Positions 26,165 to 35,939 of a DNA stretch of 64,000 nucleotides are shown here, in pieces (the stretch's first letter is position 1; every line of letters begins with the position of its first letter). The position numbers and the translations under genes are program-made. This DNA is from CAYYNQ01 sp964473105 (lineage in GTDB: Bacteria > Sumerlaeota > Sumerlaeia > MVZB01). The notes under the pieces were generated by a model. It did not search any database, was not told the DNA's origin, and was given only the letters and a program-made list of their open reading frames with translations. The stretch spans positions 1-64,000 of the forward strand of contig CAYYNQ010000053.1 in NCBI GenBank assembly GCA_964473105.1, in the 5' to 3' direction.

Positions 26165-27775
26165 ATGGAATTCATTTTAAGGTTAGTCCCTAACTTGACA
26201 AAAATCCTTTCCAAACAATTCCAATACCCCCGGGGATCTAATTCAGGCCCGGCAACCGCCTGGATTATTCTGATCCCCTTCCTCCTTCTTTTGGGCGGCA
26301 TCCACCCGCATGCAGAGAACTCCGCGGAACCACCAGCCCCCGTCAATCTTGAACTGCAGCAGGAGGGCCGAAACCTGGTGGTTTCCCTGCAAAACTTCAT
26401 CAAGCTGATGAAAGACCTGTTTCCCGACAGTGAAATCGACTGGAATCCGCTCTCCGGTGTTCTCTCAATACAGGTCAATCAACATTATTTCCAAGCCACT
26501 TCTGGTCAACGGGTCATCTTCCTGGATCGCAGGTCACATATCCTCCAGCAAGCGATCATGCTCAAAAGGGGCCAGGTTCTGATACCCGTCGAGATGGTTC
26601 AACTCATCTTGGAGACACTCATGATCCAGTTCGATATCGTATTGCCTAAGAAAACCGGAATACATGAACCGCCCCAAGAACATCTGGAACAGGCAGGGCC
26701 CACACCAATCCCGCCAACCCCGACGCCCATGCCTTTTGAAACGCCGGGCACCCTGAGTTCCATGCCTACAGAATACAACCCGTATCCAGCAAAAGATTTC
26801 AGCAATGCGCCAGGCAACGGTTCACAGCCCGGGATTCAGGATTCACCTGTCATGACTGGAGAGGACCTGACCACATCGGGACAGCAAATACTGAGTTCCA
26901 CGCCAATCATGGAGACTTATCAGGAGCCAGCCCTGCCGGAAAGCTGGATTGAGGAGCATCAAAAAGAGCTCCCTCTGACAAATCTCCCCCGAATCGAACA
27001 ACCCCGAAAAGACCATGCCAAACATCCCCAACAGACTCATATCCCGACCGTTGTTCTTCCAGCCCCCCCCGATATTCCCAAGCCGGTCCTCCCACCCGAG
27101 GATATCGAACTGACGCTGCAGGCGCCCAAAGGTCTTGCCGGACAGCTTGGCCTGTCATGGGCCCAACTTGCCGATTGGCTTCATCGACAGCCCCCCAGGA
27201 ACATCACGATCATCCATGATTCCCAAACTGTGGCCATTGCCGACATGGTCAAAGAATTGGCCGAAGAATCGGCAGAATTTGCGGTCCGCAAAGTAAAGGT
27301 CAAGGACGGAAAACGCGGACGACTCGGGTTACTGAATGAAGTCCGGGCAACCTTTCCGGAACTTTGTATCGACCTGATCCATATGCCCGTTTCCTCCGAG
27401 ATTGGGGTTACCCATGAGACTTTTCGTGTCTGGGTTGTCCATGAGGCCCTTTGGCCGCAGGACAGGCATCCCCTGAAAAACCAGTCGCATGATGAATCGA
27501 GAACCTATAGGAATCACCAGTTTCAGGCACTGGGGCTCGGGTCCCTGATTCGAAGCGAACTGGGTCACCAGTTTCCAGACCAGTTGATCTCATTCGAACT
27601 TTCCCCATCCTGGCTGCTTCGAAGGCTGAATGCACCCTCGGCCGGGATTCTGATTCCTGACAGGCCCGAAACATCCGGCGAAAATCAATATCATCAAACA
27701 AATCGCAGGACTGCGGGCGCAATTCATTCGGCACTGACCGCTTATGTCAGGGGCATGCAAAATGTCCAATTCTGA
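26165..27775 (+). CDS. Secreted protein: copper-amine-oxidase-N-like domain, Pro-rich linker, weakly amidase-like end
   Basis: 536 residues. A late signal anchor (WIILIPFLLLLGGIHPHA, ~32-50) precedes a domain at ~60-160 with two short repeats (INW/DWNPLSGVLSIQV; RSHILQQAIMLKRGQVLIPVEMV) like the stalk domain of copper amine oxidases found in cell-wall proteins. A ~170-residue Pro/Thr/Gln-rich linker follows. The C-terminal ~200 residues have alternating strands and helices (NITIIHDSQTVAIADMV; CIDLIHMPVSSEIGV; ending RRTAGAIHSALTAYVRGM), distantly like Amidase_3 but without its metal-binding His and Glu in place. If related it may be catalytically dead. The assignment is tentative. Confidence 0.6.
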   Translation: MEFILRLVPNLTKILSKQFQYPRGSNSGPATAWIILIPFLLLLGGIHPHAENSAEPPAPVNLELQQEGRNLVVSLQNFIKLMKDLFPDSEIDWNPLSGVLSIQVNQHYFQATSGQRVIFLDRRSHILQQAIMLKRGQVLIPVEMVQLILETLMIQFDIVLPKKTGIHEPPQEHLEQAGPTPIPPTPTPMPFETPGTLSSMPTEYNPYPAKDFSNAPGNGSQPGIQDSPVMTGEDLTTSGQQILSSTPIMETYQEPALPESWIEEHQKELPLTNLPRIEQPRKDHAKHPQQTHIPTVVLPAPPDIPKPVLPPEDIELTLQAPKGLAGQLGLSWAQLADWLHRQPPRNITIIHDSQTVAIADMVKELAEESAEFAVRKVKVKDGKRGRLGLLNEVRATFPELCIDLIHMPVSSEIGVTHETFRVWVVHEALWPQDRHPLKNQSHDESRTYRNHQFQALGLGSLIRSELGHQFPDQLISFELSPSWLLRRLNAPSAGILIPDRPETSGENQYHQTNRRTAGAIHSALTAYVRGMQNVQF

Positions 27776-28578
27776 CACGCGGGCAGATATTGGGCCCCGA
27801 CGTTTCGTATCAGCGTGCACTGGAAAGTGGATCGTGATGGAGAAAATCCCGGAAAACAGCCCACGCCCCTCCATACGGGATGAACAGCATGACCACGGAC
27901 TCTGAAGAGAGATTGTTTCATCCATGAGGATTCCTGCTCATATCTGATGCCGTGCACTCACGAAATGCTTCTTCACAGCATCCGGGAAGACCGCAGGACT
28001 GGTCCCCGTTCCGTGGAGTCTCTACCAGGGACACCCTGACCTGAACCTCAAGGCCGCGTCTTTCCTCACAATTTACATCCATGGTGGCCTGCGTGGGTGC
28101 CTGGGGGAACCGGATGCAGATCAATCCCTGGACCCGGTGATCTCAAAACTTGCTTTCAAGGTTCCTCGGAGTGACTTTCGGTTTAAACCGGTGGTGCCCG
28201 GTGAAGGCGCCGGGCTGACATTGAGACTCTCGATCATGTCGTTCACCGTCGCGGGATCTTCCCGCCCAATGTCCCGATCGAACAAGACCGGAACCTAGAC
28301 CAATACCTGTCCGGCCTGAGTCATCAAGCCCGAATTCAGTCCGGAATCACCTGATCCGAAATCCGGCTGACCTGCCTCACAACCCTTTGTTTCAATATCG
28401 TGGACTATCGATTCAATCACTGACAACACATCTGGTCGGCTGAAAATTGACGGAAACAACGGAACACAGATTACCCCGCGTTCATGACAACGGACATGCT
28501 ATTGACTCCAGAATATTTCCGGGAACGGGACCGAAATCGAACCGCTATGGGGATGGAAATCAAAATAATGTATTCGGC
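27776..28578. other. Gene-free stretch, possibly decayed coding sequence
   Basis: No complete gene. Minus-strand fragments such as GREDPATVNDMIESLNV (near 28220-28290) and QATMDVNCEERRGLEVQV (near 28030-28090) have protein-like codons but lie in different frames separated by stops, so an old degraded gene is possible. No family recognised. Confidence 0.3.
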
Positions 28579-28606
28579 TTGACCCCCCTATGACGTTTGA
28601 TAATAC
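28579..28606 (+). promoter_or_regulatory. Sigma-70-like promoter of tRNA-Leu
   Basis: TTGACC at 28579-28584 and TAATAC at 28601-28606, 16 bases apart, with the tRNA starting 18 bases downstream. An alternative -10, GATAAT (28599-28604), fits the hexamer better but gives 14-base spacing. Confidence 0.5.
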
Positions 28607-28623
28607 TGGAGGCTCATGATTAT

Positions 28624-28710
28624 GCCGGAGTGGCGGAATTGGCAGACGCGCGGGATTCAAAATCCCGTACTGGCAACAGTGTGTGGGTTCGATTCCCACC
28701 TCCGGCACCA
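28624..28710 (+). tRNA. tRNA-Leu (anticodon CAA)
   Basis: 87 bases. The acceptor stem is GCCGGAG/CTCCGGC. The anticodon arm is CGGGA-TTCAAAA-TCCCG, anticodon CAA. A long variable arm, as in class II tRNAs, precedes the T arm GTGGG-TTCGATT-CCCAC; CCA is encoded. Confidence 0.96.
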
Positions 28711-29144
28711 CATCAACCCATGATTGTTCAGTTCAAGATTGACAATGCCCCGTGGCGGCTGACAGGCGTGTCGGGCCATTGGTTTCGGATTGTCGATATC
28801 GTCTCGGTGGCCTGATTGCAACACCCCCGACACAACAACCGACATTGCAGGGCAGTGCTCCTGTGGAATTTGAATTTCGTCGATTCGACCGATAAACCAC
28901 ATCGGACCGCCAATTTGTCCTGTTTTATGGTAGAACGACCTTTGATGAAATAACGCCCAAAATTCATGGTATCAGTCATTTGAATATATCATGTCTTGAC
29001 AGGTTTCCAGCTTTCAAGGATTCAGGATTGAAAAACACTTGCTGGGGAACTAAGATTTTCCCCTGTTCCGAAAACGACTCCTCTGAACGCCTCTCCAAAA
29101 AAGAGCACGAACCTGAAGGAGTTGCCATACGAGGGGGAAGGCAA
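28711..29144. other. Gene-free stretch after tRNA-Leu
   Basis: I see no gene and no clear terminator here. The upstream part of the CDGSH frame (28980-29144) is open but unlike the family. Confidence 0.4.
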
Positions 29145-29381
29145 ATGACAGAACCGGATTGCCCACAAAAATCACCCTGTGTCATCGAGGAACAACCCGG
29201 GAAAAGGCACTGGTGCAGTTGCGGTAGATCCTCGAATCAGCCCTATTGTGACGGCAAGCACAAGGGGACCGATTTCACACCTGTAGCCGTGGAGATCGTG
29301 GAATCGGGAAAGGTCGCCTGGTGTGCCTGCAAAAAATCGGGGAACCCGCCCTTCTGTGACGGATCACACCGGGATATCTAG
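29145..29381 (+). CDS. Double CDGSH iron-sulphur protein
   Basis: 78 residues. ATG 29145 follows gagggggaagg at good spacing. Two complete CDGSH [2Fe-2S] motifs are present: Cys24, Cys26, Cys35, His39 (CSCGRSSNQPYCDGKH) and Cys60, Cys62, Cys71, His75 (CACKKSGNPPFCDGSH). Each three-Cys one-His set binds one cluster, so one chain carries two, like the mitochondrial Miner2/bacterial tandem forms. It is a small cytosolic electron- or cluster-transfer protein whose partner is unknown. Ends in TAG directly after the second motif. Confidence 0.92.
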   Translation: MTEPDCPQKSPCVIEEQPGKRHWCSCGRSSNQPYCDGKHKGTDFTPVAVEIVESGKVAWCACKKSGNPPFCDGSHRDI

Positions 29382-29458
29382 GACAACGGATTTCGATGGC
29401 TCCTGTCATCGATCCCGCTGCTTTTTGCCCCCCTGCATTTGACCCGAAACGTCCCGCA

Positions 29459-30478
29459 TTATTCCCCGCTGTCGGCCATTCGGTGCAGACGGTCGATCGC
29501 ATGGTAAACACGAGCGCCCTCAAATTTTTTATCCATGGAATCTGTGACGATTTTTTCAAATTCCTGGGCCACATTGACACCTTGATTCTCGAGTCTTTGC
29601 GTAAGCGTTGCTACTTCGATCAGTTTTGCAAGGCTTCTGCCCGGCTCGACGGGTATGACATATTCAGGGACATGGCATTCAAAAAGTTCCGTGAAATGTT
29701 CACCTATCCCCAGTCGTTCGTAGTCCTTGCCGTCCACCCACTGCTCAAGGGTGACCAACATGGCTATCTCAGCCTCCATACGAATGGCACGCACACCAAA
29801 CAGGAGTTCCACATCGATAATGCCAATCCCCCTGATTTCCATATGGTATCCGATATTGGGCGGGGTCTGTGCAATCAACCTGTTCCTGCTGACCCTGCGG
29901 GCGACCACAATATCGTCCCCGACCAGGCGGTGTCCCCGGTCAATAAGCTCCAGGGCAACTTCGCTCTTTCCAATCCCACTGCGGCCCCTGATCAGGACGC
30001 CCAGACCGAAGATGTCGAGTACGGTACCCTGGAGAGTCCAACTCGGAGCGAGACGGTGCTCAAGATAATGGCTCAGGTCAGCCATCAGCGGCGAAGAGAG
30101 ATGGCTCGTCCTCAATAAAGGGATATTGTGCGTCTCGCATCCCTCCTCAAGTTCTGCGCATATCTCATTTCCACTGGTCACGATGATACAGGGTATTTCA
30201 TATGAGAGGATCTTCCGGATATATTTTGAACGATCCTCATCATTCATGTTTTGGATATAGGCACTCTCGGTCAACCCGATCAACTGGATACGATCGAAAG
30301 AGAACCTGTCGAAATATCCGGCCAAGGCAAGTCCAGGGCGGGCAAGCTCATAAGTCGTCACCTCCCTGTCCAGTCCTTTACCACCACTGATCACTATCAA
30401 GTCCCAGTCATCAGCCTTGGTATCAAGCATTTCCTGGACACAGAGGGGACGGTTCAATTCGCCAAGTAATGTCGTCAT
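29459..30478 (-). CDS. hprK: HPr kinase/phosphorylase
   Basis: Phosphorylates and dephosphorylates a serine of HPr, linking carbon status to regulation. 339 residues: N-terminal domain 1-130, then kinase domain with Walker A GRSGIGKSE (~165-173), LVGDDIVVARR, and EIRGIGIIDVELLFG, the family signature. The residue before LDIFGLGVLIRG that is normally His-Gly (active-site His ~140 in Gram-positive enzymes) is Gln-Gly here (LQGTVLDIFG). HPr and enzyme I genes are not in the window, so whether it serves sugar transport or only regulation cannot be told. Confidence 0.95.
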   Translation of the reverse strand: MTTLLGELNRPLCVQEMLDTKADDWDLIVISGGKGLDREVTTYELARPGLALAGYFDRFSFDRIQLIGLTESAYIQNMNDEDRSKYIRKILSYEIPCIIVTSGNEICAELEEGCETHNIPLLRTSHLSSPLMADLSHYLEHRLAPSWTLQGTVLDIFGLGVLIRGRSGIGKSEVALELIDRGHRLVGDDIVVARRVSRNRLIAQTPPNIGYHMEIRGIGIIDVELLFGVRAIRMEAEIAMLVTLEQWVDGKDYERLGIGEHFTELFECHVPEYVIPVEPGRSLAKLIEVATLTQRLENQGVNVAQEFEKIVTDSMDKKFEGARVYHAIDRLHRMADSGE

Positions 30479-30756
30479 GATTGAAATAATCCGGATTCCG
30501 GGACAGCCCTCTGGTCATTCAAGCCGTCCCAACCTACAGGCCCAGAATTGCAATGAGCACCCCAATATCCCTGGATGCTTCTCACTGGATATAATCCGGC
30601 CCGGCCGAACTGTCGGATATCAACATATCCCGCAAGGGACTTCAATATGAACATGACAAAGGGTAGTATAACACAATGCCCGGTCTACCGTGGGTTGGGT
30701 CAAAGGCGGGTCTCCCATCAATGTGTTTGGACCACATACTGCATCGCCCCGGAGGG

Positions 30757-31356
30757 TCAGCCCCTGCAACTGCCCGCCATGCCCAAAATATCGCCATTAC
30801 TGACTGGCCCATTGGTGGGGTCATAAATAATGCCCAGAAACATCTCCGGCACCTGATAAACCGATGAAGCTCCCAGTGTCCTCCCGTTATCAGCCTTCGA
30901 GCGCTCCGTGTCGGGTCCATGACTGAAAAACAAGATTGCCTTTATCTCGTCAGTCCCGCTGCCTAGAATAGAGGTCACGATACCGCTCGTGGATCCCGCA
31001 TTCATTATCCCGATCTCATTGAATCCGTAGTAACGCAGCGTATCCCGCGTTGCATTATTTACATATACGTCAGGGGTGAAGAGATCCTTCAGGTCGACGT
31101 TCTTCATGTAAGGGACGGGCGTTGTGATGCGAGCCGCCCATTTTAACGTGCCTTCCGTGTTGGAGGGGAGCCAGGAACCCTAGTCAATATAATATGAGTC
31201 CCAGGCCGTGGCCATATTCCTCATATCTGCCTTGACCCTAGAAACCCGGGATCGGGTCTGGGCTTCCAAAATGTTGGAGGCGGCGATCGCCGGCAGAATC
31301 GCGATGATGATGACGATCAAAAACTCAATCAAAGTAAATTCCATTAGGGTTCTCAT
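30757..31356 (-). pseudogene. Type IV-pilin-like prepilin (broken)
   Basis: A 200-codon frame from ATG 31356 with an in-frame TAG. The start resembles pseudopilins of candidate phyla: FTLIEFLIVIIIAILPAIAA then NILEAQTRSRVSRVKADM and SYYID, after which TAG stands where Tyr, Trp or Asn is usual. The reading continues with GSWLPSNTEGTLKWAARITT and a C-terminal domain ending MAGSCRG. The prepilin cleavage site normally reads G-F-T-L-I-E; here Gly is Glu (MEFTLIE), which would block processing even without the stop. Two independent lesions support a real pseudogene. Confidence 0.85.
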
Positions 31357-31683
31357 GTTTACCGGAACAGATCCTTCTCCCTAGGCCGGAGAAAATCGTT
31401 TGGCAGCCCAACCTGAACAAATCGGGTCAAGTATCTGGTAAACAGCTTTCAGGAGTCGTGGAAATCATGACAACCATGGGAACTCCCGGGCCAGATGATT
31501 CCCCCAGTGAAATATAATTTTTTCATGATCAACCCAGACACTCCACATCCAGATCTAATCCTCGACACTGAACCCGGGTTTGGCTTAGATTAACGGACTT
31601 AGAGTCGCGCCGGTACAAACCAGACCGGGATCGTGGCCGGGATCTGAACACTGCGGCCGTGCCTCTCCAACCCCCTCTGAATT
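31357..31683. other. Gene-free stretch upstream of valS
   Basis: Nothing recognised. I looked for T-box elements, as some synthetase genes carry them, and saw none. Confidence 0.4.
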
Positions 31684-34419
31684 ATGGATAAAAACCAGCC
31701 AAATCAACTTTCCACACAATATGACCCCCACAGGGTGGAGGATGATATTCTCGATTTCTGGGAATCCGGGGAATATTTCAATGCCCCGGCCAAATCTTCC
31801 GGGGACAAGTTCTCGATCGTTATCCCCCCCCCCAATGTCACCGGGTTCCTGCATATGGGACACGCACTGAACAGCACGCTGCAGGACATCCTGGTTCGAT
31901 GGAGAAGAATGCAGGGCTTTAACACACTCTGGGTCCCCGGCACGGACCACGCCGGAATCGCCACACAACACGTGGTTGAAAAAGACCTCTGGAAGCAAGA
32001 AAAAAAGGATCGTCGCGATCTGGGTCGTGAAAAATTCCTGGAGCGTGTCTGGGAATGGAAGGATCAGTATGAGAAACGGATTCTCGGTCAACTAAAACGA
32101 CTTGGTTCATCCTGTGATTGGACTCGCACACGGTTCACGATGGACAGGGGTTTGAGTCGGGCCGTCCGAACTGTGTTCAAGCAACTGTATGACGAAGGTC
32201 TCATTTACCAGGGGGATTACCTTGTCAACTGGTCACCCGCTCTACAGACAACCCTGAGCGACGATGAGGTGGAGCATCGGGATATCAATGGAAGCCTTTG
32301 GCATTTCAAATATCCCCTAGAGGACGGAAGCGGGTTTGTCCAGGTAGCTACAACCCGTCCCGAGACGATGTTGGGCGACACCGCTGTTGCGGTCCATCCG
32401 GATGATGAACGGTACAGGGCGGTGCATGGCGCCCGCTTACTACTGCCGTTGATGGGCCGCCTGATACCAGTCATCACGGATGATTGCGTTGATCGCGAGT
32501 TCGGCACCGGAGCAGTGAAAGTGACCCCCGCACATGATCCAAACGATTACCAAATGGGATGCAGGCATCAGCTGGAATTCATCAACCTGCTCAATCCGGA
32601 CGGAACACTCAATGCCAATGCGGGCCGTTATGAAGGGCTGACCATCGCCAAGGCAAGGAAACGTGTGGTCGAGGACCTTGACGAACTGGGACTGCTCCTC
32701 AAGATTGAAGATCACCAGCATTCTGTTGGACACTGTTATCGGTCGGGATGTGTTATCGAGCCCTTTATGAGCAAGCAGTGGTTCGTAAAGATGCCGGGAC
32801 TATGCAGGCCTGCCATTGATGCTGTCCGGGATAAACGTACAACATTTGAACCTGATCATTACGAAAAAATCTATTTTCACTGGCTCGAAAATGTCCGCGA
32901 CTGGCCAATCAGCCGCCAACTGTGGTGGGGACATCGCATTCCGATCTGGCACTGCGGGAGTTGCGGCGACCACTGCTGTTCCGACACCGAGGAACCCGAT
33001 ATCTGTCCACACTGCCAGTCCAGCAATCTCAAGCAGGATCCCGATGTACTGGACACTTGGTTTAGCTCGGCACTGTGGCCGTTCTCCACCCTTGGCTGGC
33101 CGGAGCAAACCGACGACCTAGAGACATATTATCCCACATCCGTCCTTGTCACCGGCTTTGACATCATATTCTTCTGGGTTGCGCGGATGATGATCATGGG
33201 GCTGAAATTCATGGGGGATGTCCCCTTCCGAAAGGTCGTGATCAATCCGATCGTCCGTGACGCACAAGGGTTCAAGATGAGCAAGTCACTGGGCAATGCT
33301 ATTGATCCACTGGAGGTCATCCATGAGATCGGGGCCGATTCAATTCGTGCAACGCTTGCAAGTTATTCGATTCAGAACCGGAATATAAACCTCAGCGAGA
33401 AGAGGCTGGAAACCTACAGGAACTTCAACAACAAGCTATGGAATGCAGCCCGATTCGTCCTGGGCAACACCAATGACCTAGATGCAGATTGCCTTGCGAA
33501 TGGAGTAATGGAACAGGATTTGCAGATCGAGGACAGATGGATCCTTGCTCGTGCCCGAGTTGCCGTGGAGCGCATCACGAAGGCCCTTGAATCCTTCCAG
33601 TTCGAAGTGTACATGGAGCTAATCTACCGGTTCACCCGGGACGAATATTGTGCATGGTATATAGAGCTCGTCAAGGACCGGCTGTATTCAGAGTCGGGCA
33701 ATGAAGGACGATGCCTCGGTCGCGATTCCCGGACCGCCGCACAGGTTGTCCTGATCACAGTGCTCGAGCACGTGATGAGATTGCTCCATCCTGTTGCACC
33801 TTTCATATCGGAAGAGATCTGGCAGAAACTCAAAAGTCGCTGGGGGTCAGCGTTTTCGGCGGATCGACCGAATTGCCTCAGCCTGTCGAGTGAGGCCCTC
33901 ATGGTTGCAACCTGGCCCGACACCGTCCCGGGACCGAACGACGAGGACTCTATCAAACGCATGGATCTTATTCAGGCCGTGACCGGACGCATCCGGAACA
34001 TACGTGGCGAAATGAACATCCCTCCGGGTAACGGGGTCGACATAGAGATCACATCTTCCAACCGGAAGCGGCTTGACATGATCCGGGATCTTGAGCATCA
34101 CATCTACAACCTGGTAGCGATCAGTCAGATGAAATTCGGGGAAAAACCTGTACTCAAAGGTTTCACCGCCACCGGTGCCGTGGATGACCTTGCTATCCAC
34201 GTCTATTTGCCCGATGAAATGCTAGGCCATGAAAAAAAACGGCTGGACAAGGAAATAGCGCGACTTGAGAAGGGAGTCTACGGCGCGAGGAAAAAGTTAC
34301 AGAATGATAGATTTATCCAGAACGCCAAACCTGAGGTCATCGATAACGAAAAGGGACGCCTCAGGAAGATGAATGAAGAGTTGGAAAGTCTAGTACAACG
34401 CAGGGAATCACTTCCATGA
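31684..34419 (+). CDS. valS: Valyl-tRNA synthetase
   Basis: 911 residues, full length. Class I signatures are FLHMGHALN (HIGH, ~55-63) and KMSKS at ~531. The editing domain contains TTRPETMLGDTAVAVHPDD. The cysteine-rich insertion CGSCGDHC...CPHC (~425-445) has the spacing of a zinc site. WFSSALWPFSTLGWP is a ValRS hallmark. The C-terminal ~65 residues form the coiled-coil arm that grips the tRNA. Its last four bases overlap folB (ATGA). Confidence 0.98.
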   Translation: MDKNQPNQLSTQYDPHRVEDDILDFWESGEYFNAPAKSSGDKFSIVIPPPNVTGFLHMGHALNSTLQDILVRWRRMQGFNTLWVPGTDHAGIATQHVVEKDLWKQEKKDRRDLGREKFLERVWEWKDQYEKRILGQLKRLGSSCDWTRTRFTMDRGLSRAVRTVFKQLYDEGLIYQGDYLVNWSPALQTTLSDDEVEHRDINGSLWHFKYPLEDGSGFVQVATTRPETMLGDTAVAVHPDDERYRAVHGARLLLPLMGRLIPVITDDCVDREFGTGAVKVTPAHDPNDYQMGCRHQLEFINLLNPDGTLNANAGRYEGLTIAKARKRVVEDLDELGLLLKIEDHQHSVGHCYRSGCVIEPFMSKQWFVKMPGLCRPAIDAVRDKRTTFEPDHYEKIYFHWLENVRDWPISRQLWWGHRIPIWHCGSCGDHCCSDTEEPDICPHCQSSNLKQDPDVLDTWFSSALWPFSTLGWPEQTDDLETYYPTSVLVTGFDIIFFWVARMMIMGLKFMGDVPFRKVVINPIVRDAQGFKMSKSLGNAIDPLEVIHEIGADSIRATLASYSIQNRNINLSEKRLETYRNFNNKLWNAARFVLGNTNDLDADCLANGVMEQDLQIEDRWILARARVAVERITKALESFQFEVYMELIYRFTRDEYCAWYIELVKDRLYSESGNEGRCLGRDSRTAAQVVLITVLEHVMRLLHPVAPFISEEIWQKLKSRWGSAFSADRPNCLSLSSEALMVATWPDTVPGPNDEDSIKRMDLIQAVTGRIRNIRGEMNIPPGNGVDIEITSSNRKRLDMIRDLEHHIYNLVAISQMKFGEKPVLKGFTATGAVDDLAIHVYLPDEMLGHEKKRLDKEIARLEKGVYGARKKLQNDRFIQNAKPEVIDNEKGRLRKMNEELESLVQRRESLP

Positions 34420-34805
34420 AGACGGATCGCCTCATCCTGAAGTCCTTGGATTTTTTTGGGCTGCACGGGACAGAACCATGGGAAAGGGAGGTTGGCCGCA
34501 GGTTCAATGTCGACATCGAGCTCACGCTCGACCTGGAATCGGCCGGACGAACCGATGATCTACAAAAAGCGGCGGATTATCGCGATATCTACTCAACCGT
34601 CCAGGATATCATGACAAGGGAAAGCCATTGCCTGATCGAGCGGATTGGCTGGCGGATCCTGGGAGCAATATTCACACGTTTTCCGGCAACGGCGGTTCGT
34701 GTCATCGTTCGTAAACCCGAGGCACCAGTCGGTGGCCTGAATGGGGCGGCGATGGTCGAATTCGTCCGCACAAGGGAGGAATTCGAGAGGTCGGGAGGTT
34801 CCTGA
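34416..34805 (+). CDS. folB: Dihydroneopterin aldolase
   Basis: 129 residues, usual size. Cleaves dihydroneopterin to 6-hydroxymethyl-dihydropterin in folate synthesis. Visible are LKSLDFFGLHGTEPWEREVGRRF, DDLQKAADYRDIYSTVQDI, the active-site ESHCLIERIGWRI, and VRVIVRKPEAPVGG. Translationally coupled to valS by a 4-base overlap. folK and folP are not adjacent. Confidence 0.93.
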   Translation: MKTDRLILKSLDFFGLHGTEPWEREVGRRFNVDIELTLDLESAGRTDDLQKAADYRDIYSTVQDIMTRESHCLIERIGWRILGAIFTRFPATAVRVIVRKPEAPVGGLNGAAMVEFVRTREEFERSGGS

Positions 34806-35124
34806 AAAAAACGCCTGTTGCCATCACATGACTCACAATCGCCGGGAAGATTCCAGACAACACCAGGAACATCCATCAAAACGAGGAAGGTGAACCGGGA
34901 AAATACGGATGATCATGGGGCAATCGTTCGCAATCCATTGAGTCTTTCTTGCCACTGACTTCCCCATGATAGCCCCTCAACCGACAACAATGCTTTACGG
35001 CAGAACCGTGAGCATGACACAGTTGGTCATGAAGCCTGCGCAGGGAGACACAAGGGAGCGCGTCCACGTATCCTGCAGAACGGGTTTGATTGATATTCCA
35101 TATCACTGATGTCATTTGGACGGA
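34806..35124. other. Gene-free stretch between convergent folB and the thioredoxin-like gene
   Basis: No gene, RNA or clear terminator recognised in these ~320 bases. Confidence 0.4.
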
Positions 35125-35697
35125 TCACTCAAAGGCATCAGATGCCGACAAACGGGACAGGGCAAGCAGCTCCCTGACAGCATGGCTTCTATCAAGATTT
35201 GATTCATAAATCACGCCTATTTTCCGGCGTGCTGAAGCGACATCCCCGCAGGCCTTGCCCCGTGCAATCAATTCACAACAAAAAAGGGGCATAGGCCCCC
35301 AGTTTCCACATTCCACAAATTCATGGTTCAGGAAGATGAACCGGGGGATCGCCTCCCCTCCATTGGTAAGATAACGGACAAAAATGTCCGGTCGATCCGC
35401 ACGCGCAATATATCGTATTCGGAGGTGTTCACTCAGGTCGGCTAGTCGTTGTATCACCGGAACATGACGAATCACATCACCACACCAATCCTCGGCAATA
35501 GCCACGACATGGACATTCCTTTCCAGGTTCGTTACAAGCCGGGTTTCGTACGTCTGCAGTGATAATTTACGGCGGGCCCTGTCCATTTCCTCCCTTTTTT
35601 CACGGCTCTCACCCTCCCCAATCCACTCGGACCAGGGTTTGCCCGCACTGAAAACATCAGCCCAGTTAATGACTGGCAAAGTCGGGGGTCGTGGCAT
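35125..35697 (-). CDS. Thioredoxin-like protein
   Basis: About 190 residues. ATG 35697 is preferred: a strong aaggag lies 12 bases before it, whereas an ATG at 35709 directly abuts that site. The middle shows a thioredoxin fold, VHVVAIAEDWCGDVIRHVPV, with Trp-Cys-Gly-Asp in place of the classical CxxC, then IRYIARADRPDI and the cis-Pro region EAIPRFIFLNHEFVECGNWG. This matches the Thioredoxin_9-type family. With only one active-site Cys it is unlikely to be a disulphide reductase; the role is unknown. Confidence 0.8.
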   Translation of the reverse strand: MPRPPTLPVINWADVFSAGKPWSEWIGEGESREKREEMDRARRKLSLQTYETRLVTNLERNVHVVAIAEDWCGDVIRHVPVIQRLADLSEHLRIRYIARADRPDIFVRYLTNGGEAIPRFIFLNHEFVECGNWGPMPLFCCELIARGKACGDVASARRKIGVIYESNLDRSHAVRELLALSRLSASDAFE

Positions 35698-35939
35698 GAT
35701 CAGCAGCATCTCCTTCCTTCAGTATCCGGCACATTTCCAAATTTCGGGATAGACTGAGAACACTCAATTTTCCTCCAGTTTCCTTCATATTCTAACCCGA
35801 TCATATCATCAACAATTTTTTTATTTTCTATATATCTTTTATTACCTTCATGTCACTTTTACATCATGATAATCGTCCGTTCATCTACGCATTACATTTA
35901 TCATTCATCCCGTGGTTATCGTCACATCACAAATACCCC

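Noticed and set aside
29396..30118. 240-codon plus-strand frame
   Set aside because: It lies entirely antisense to hprK, whose protein is clearly conserved.
31400..31683. T-box leader upstream of valS
   Set aside because: No specifier loop or conserved T-box sequence was seen.
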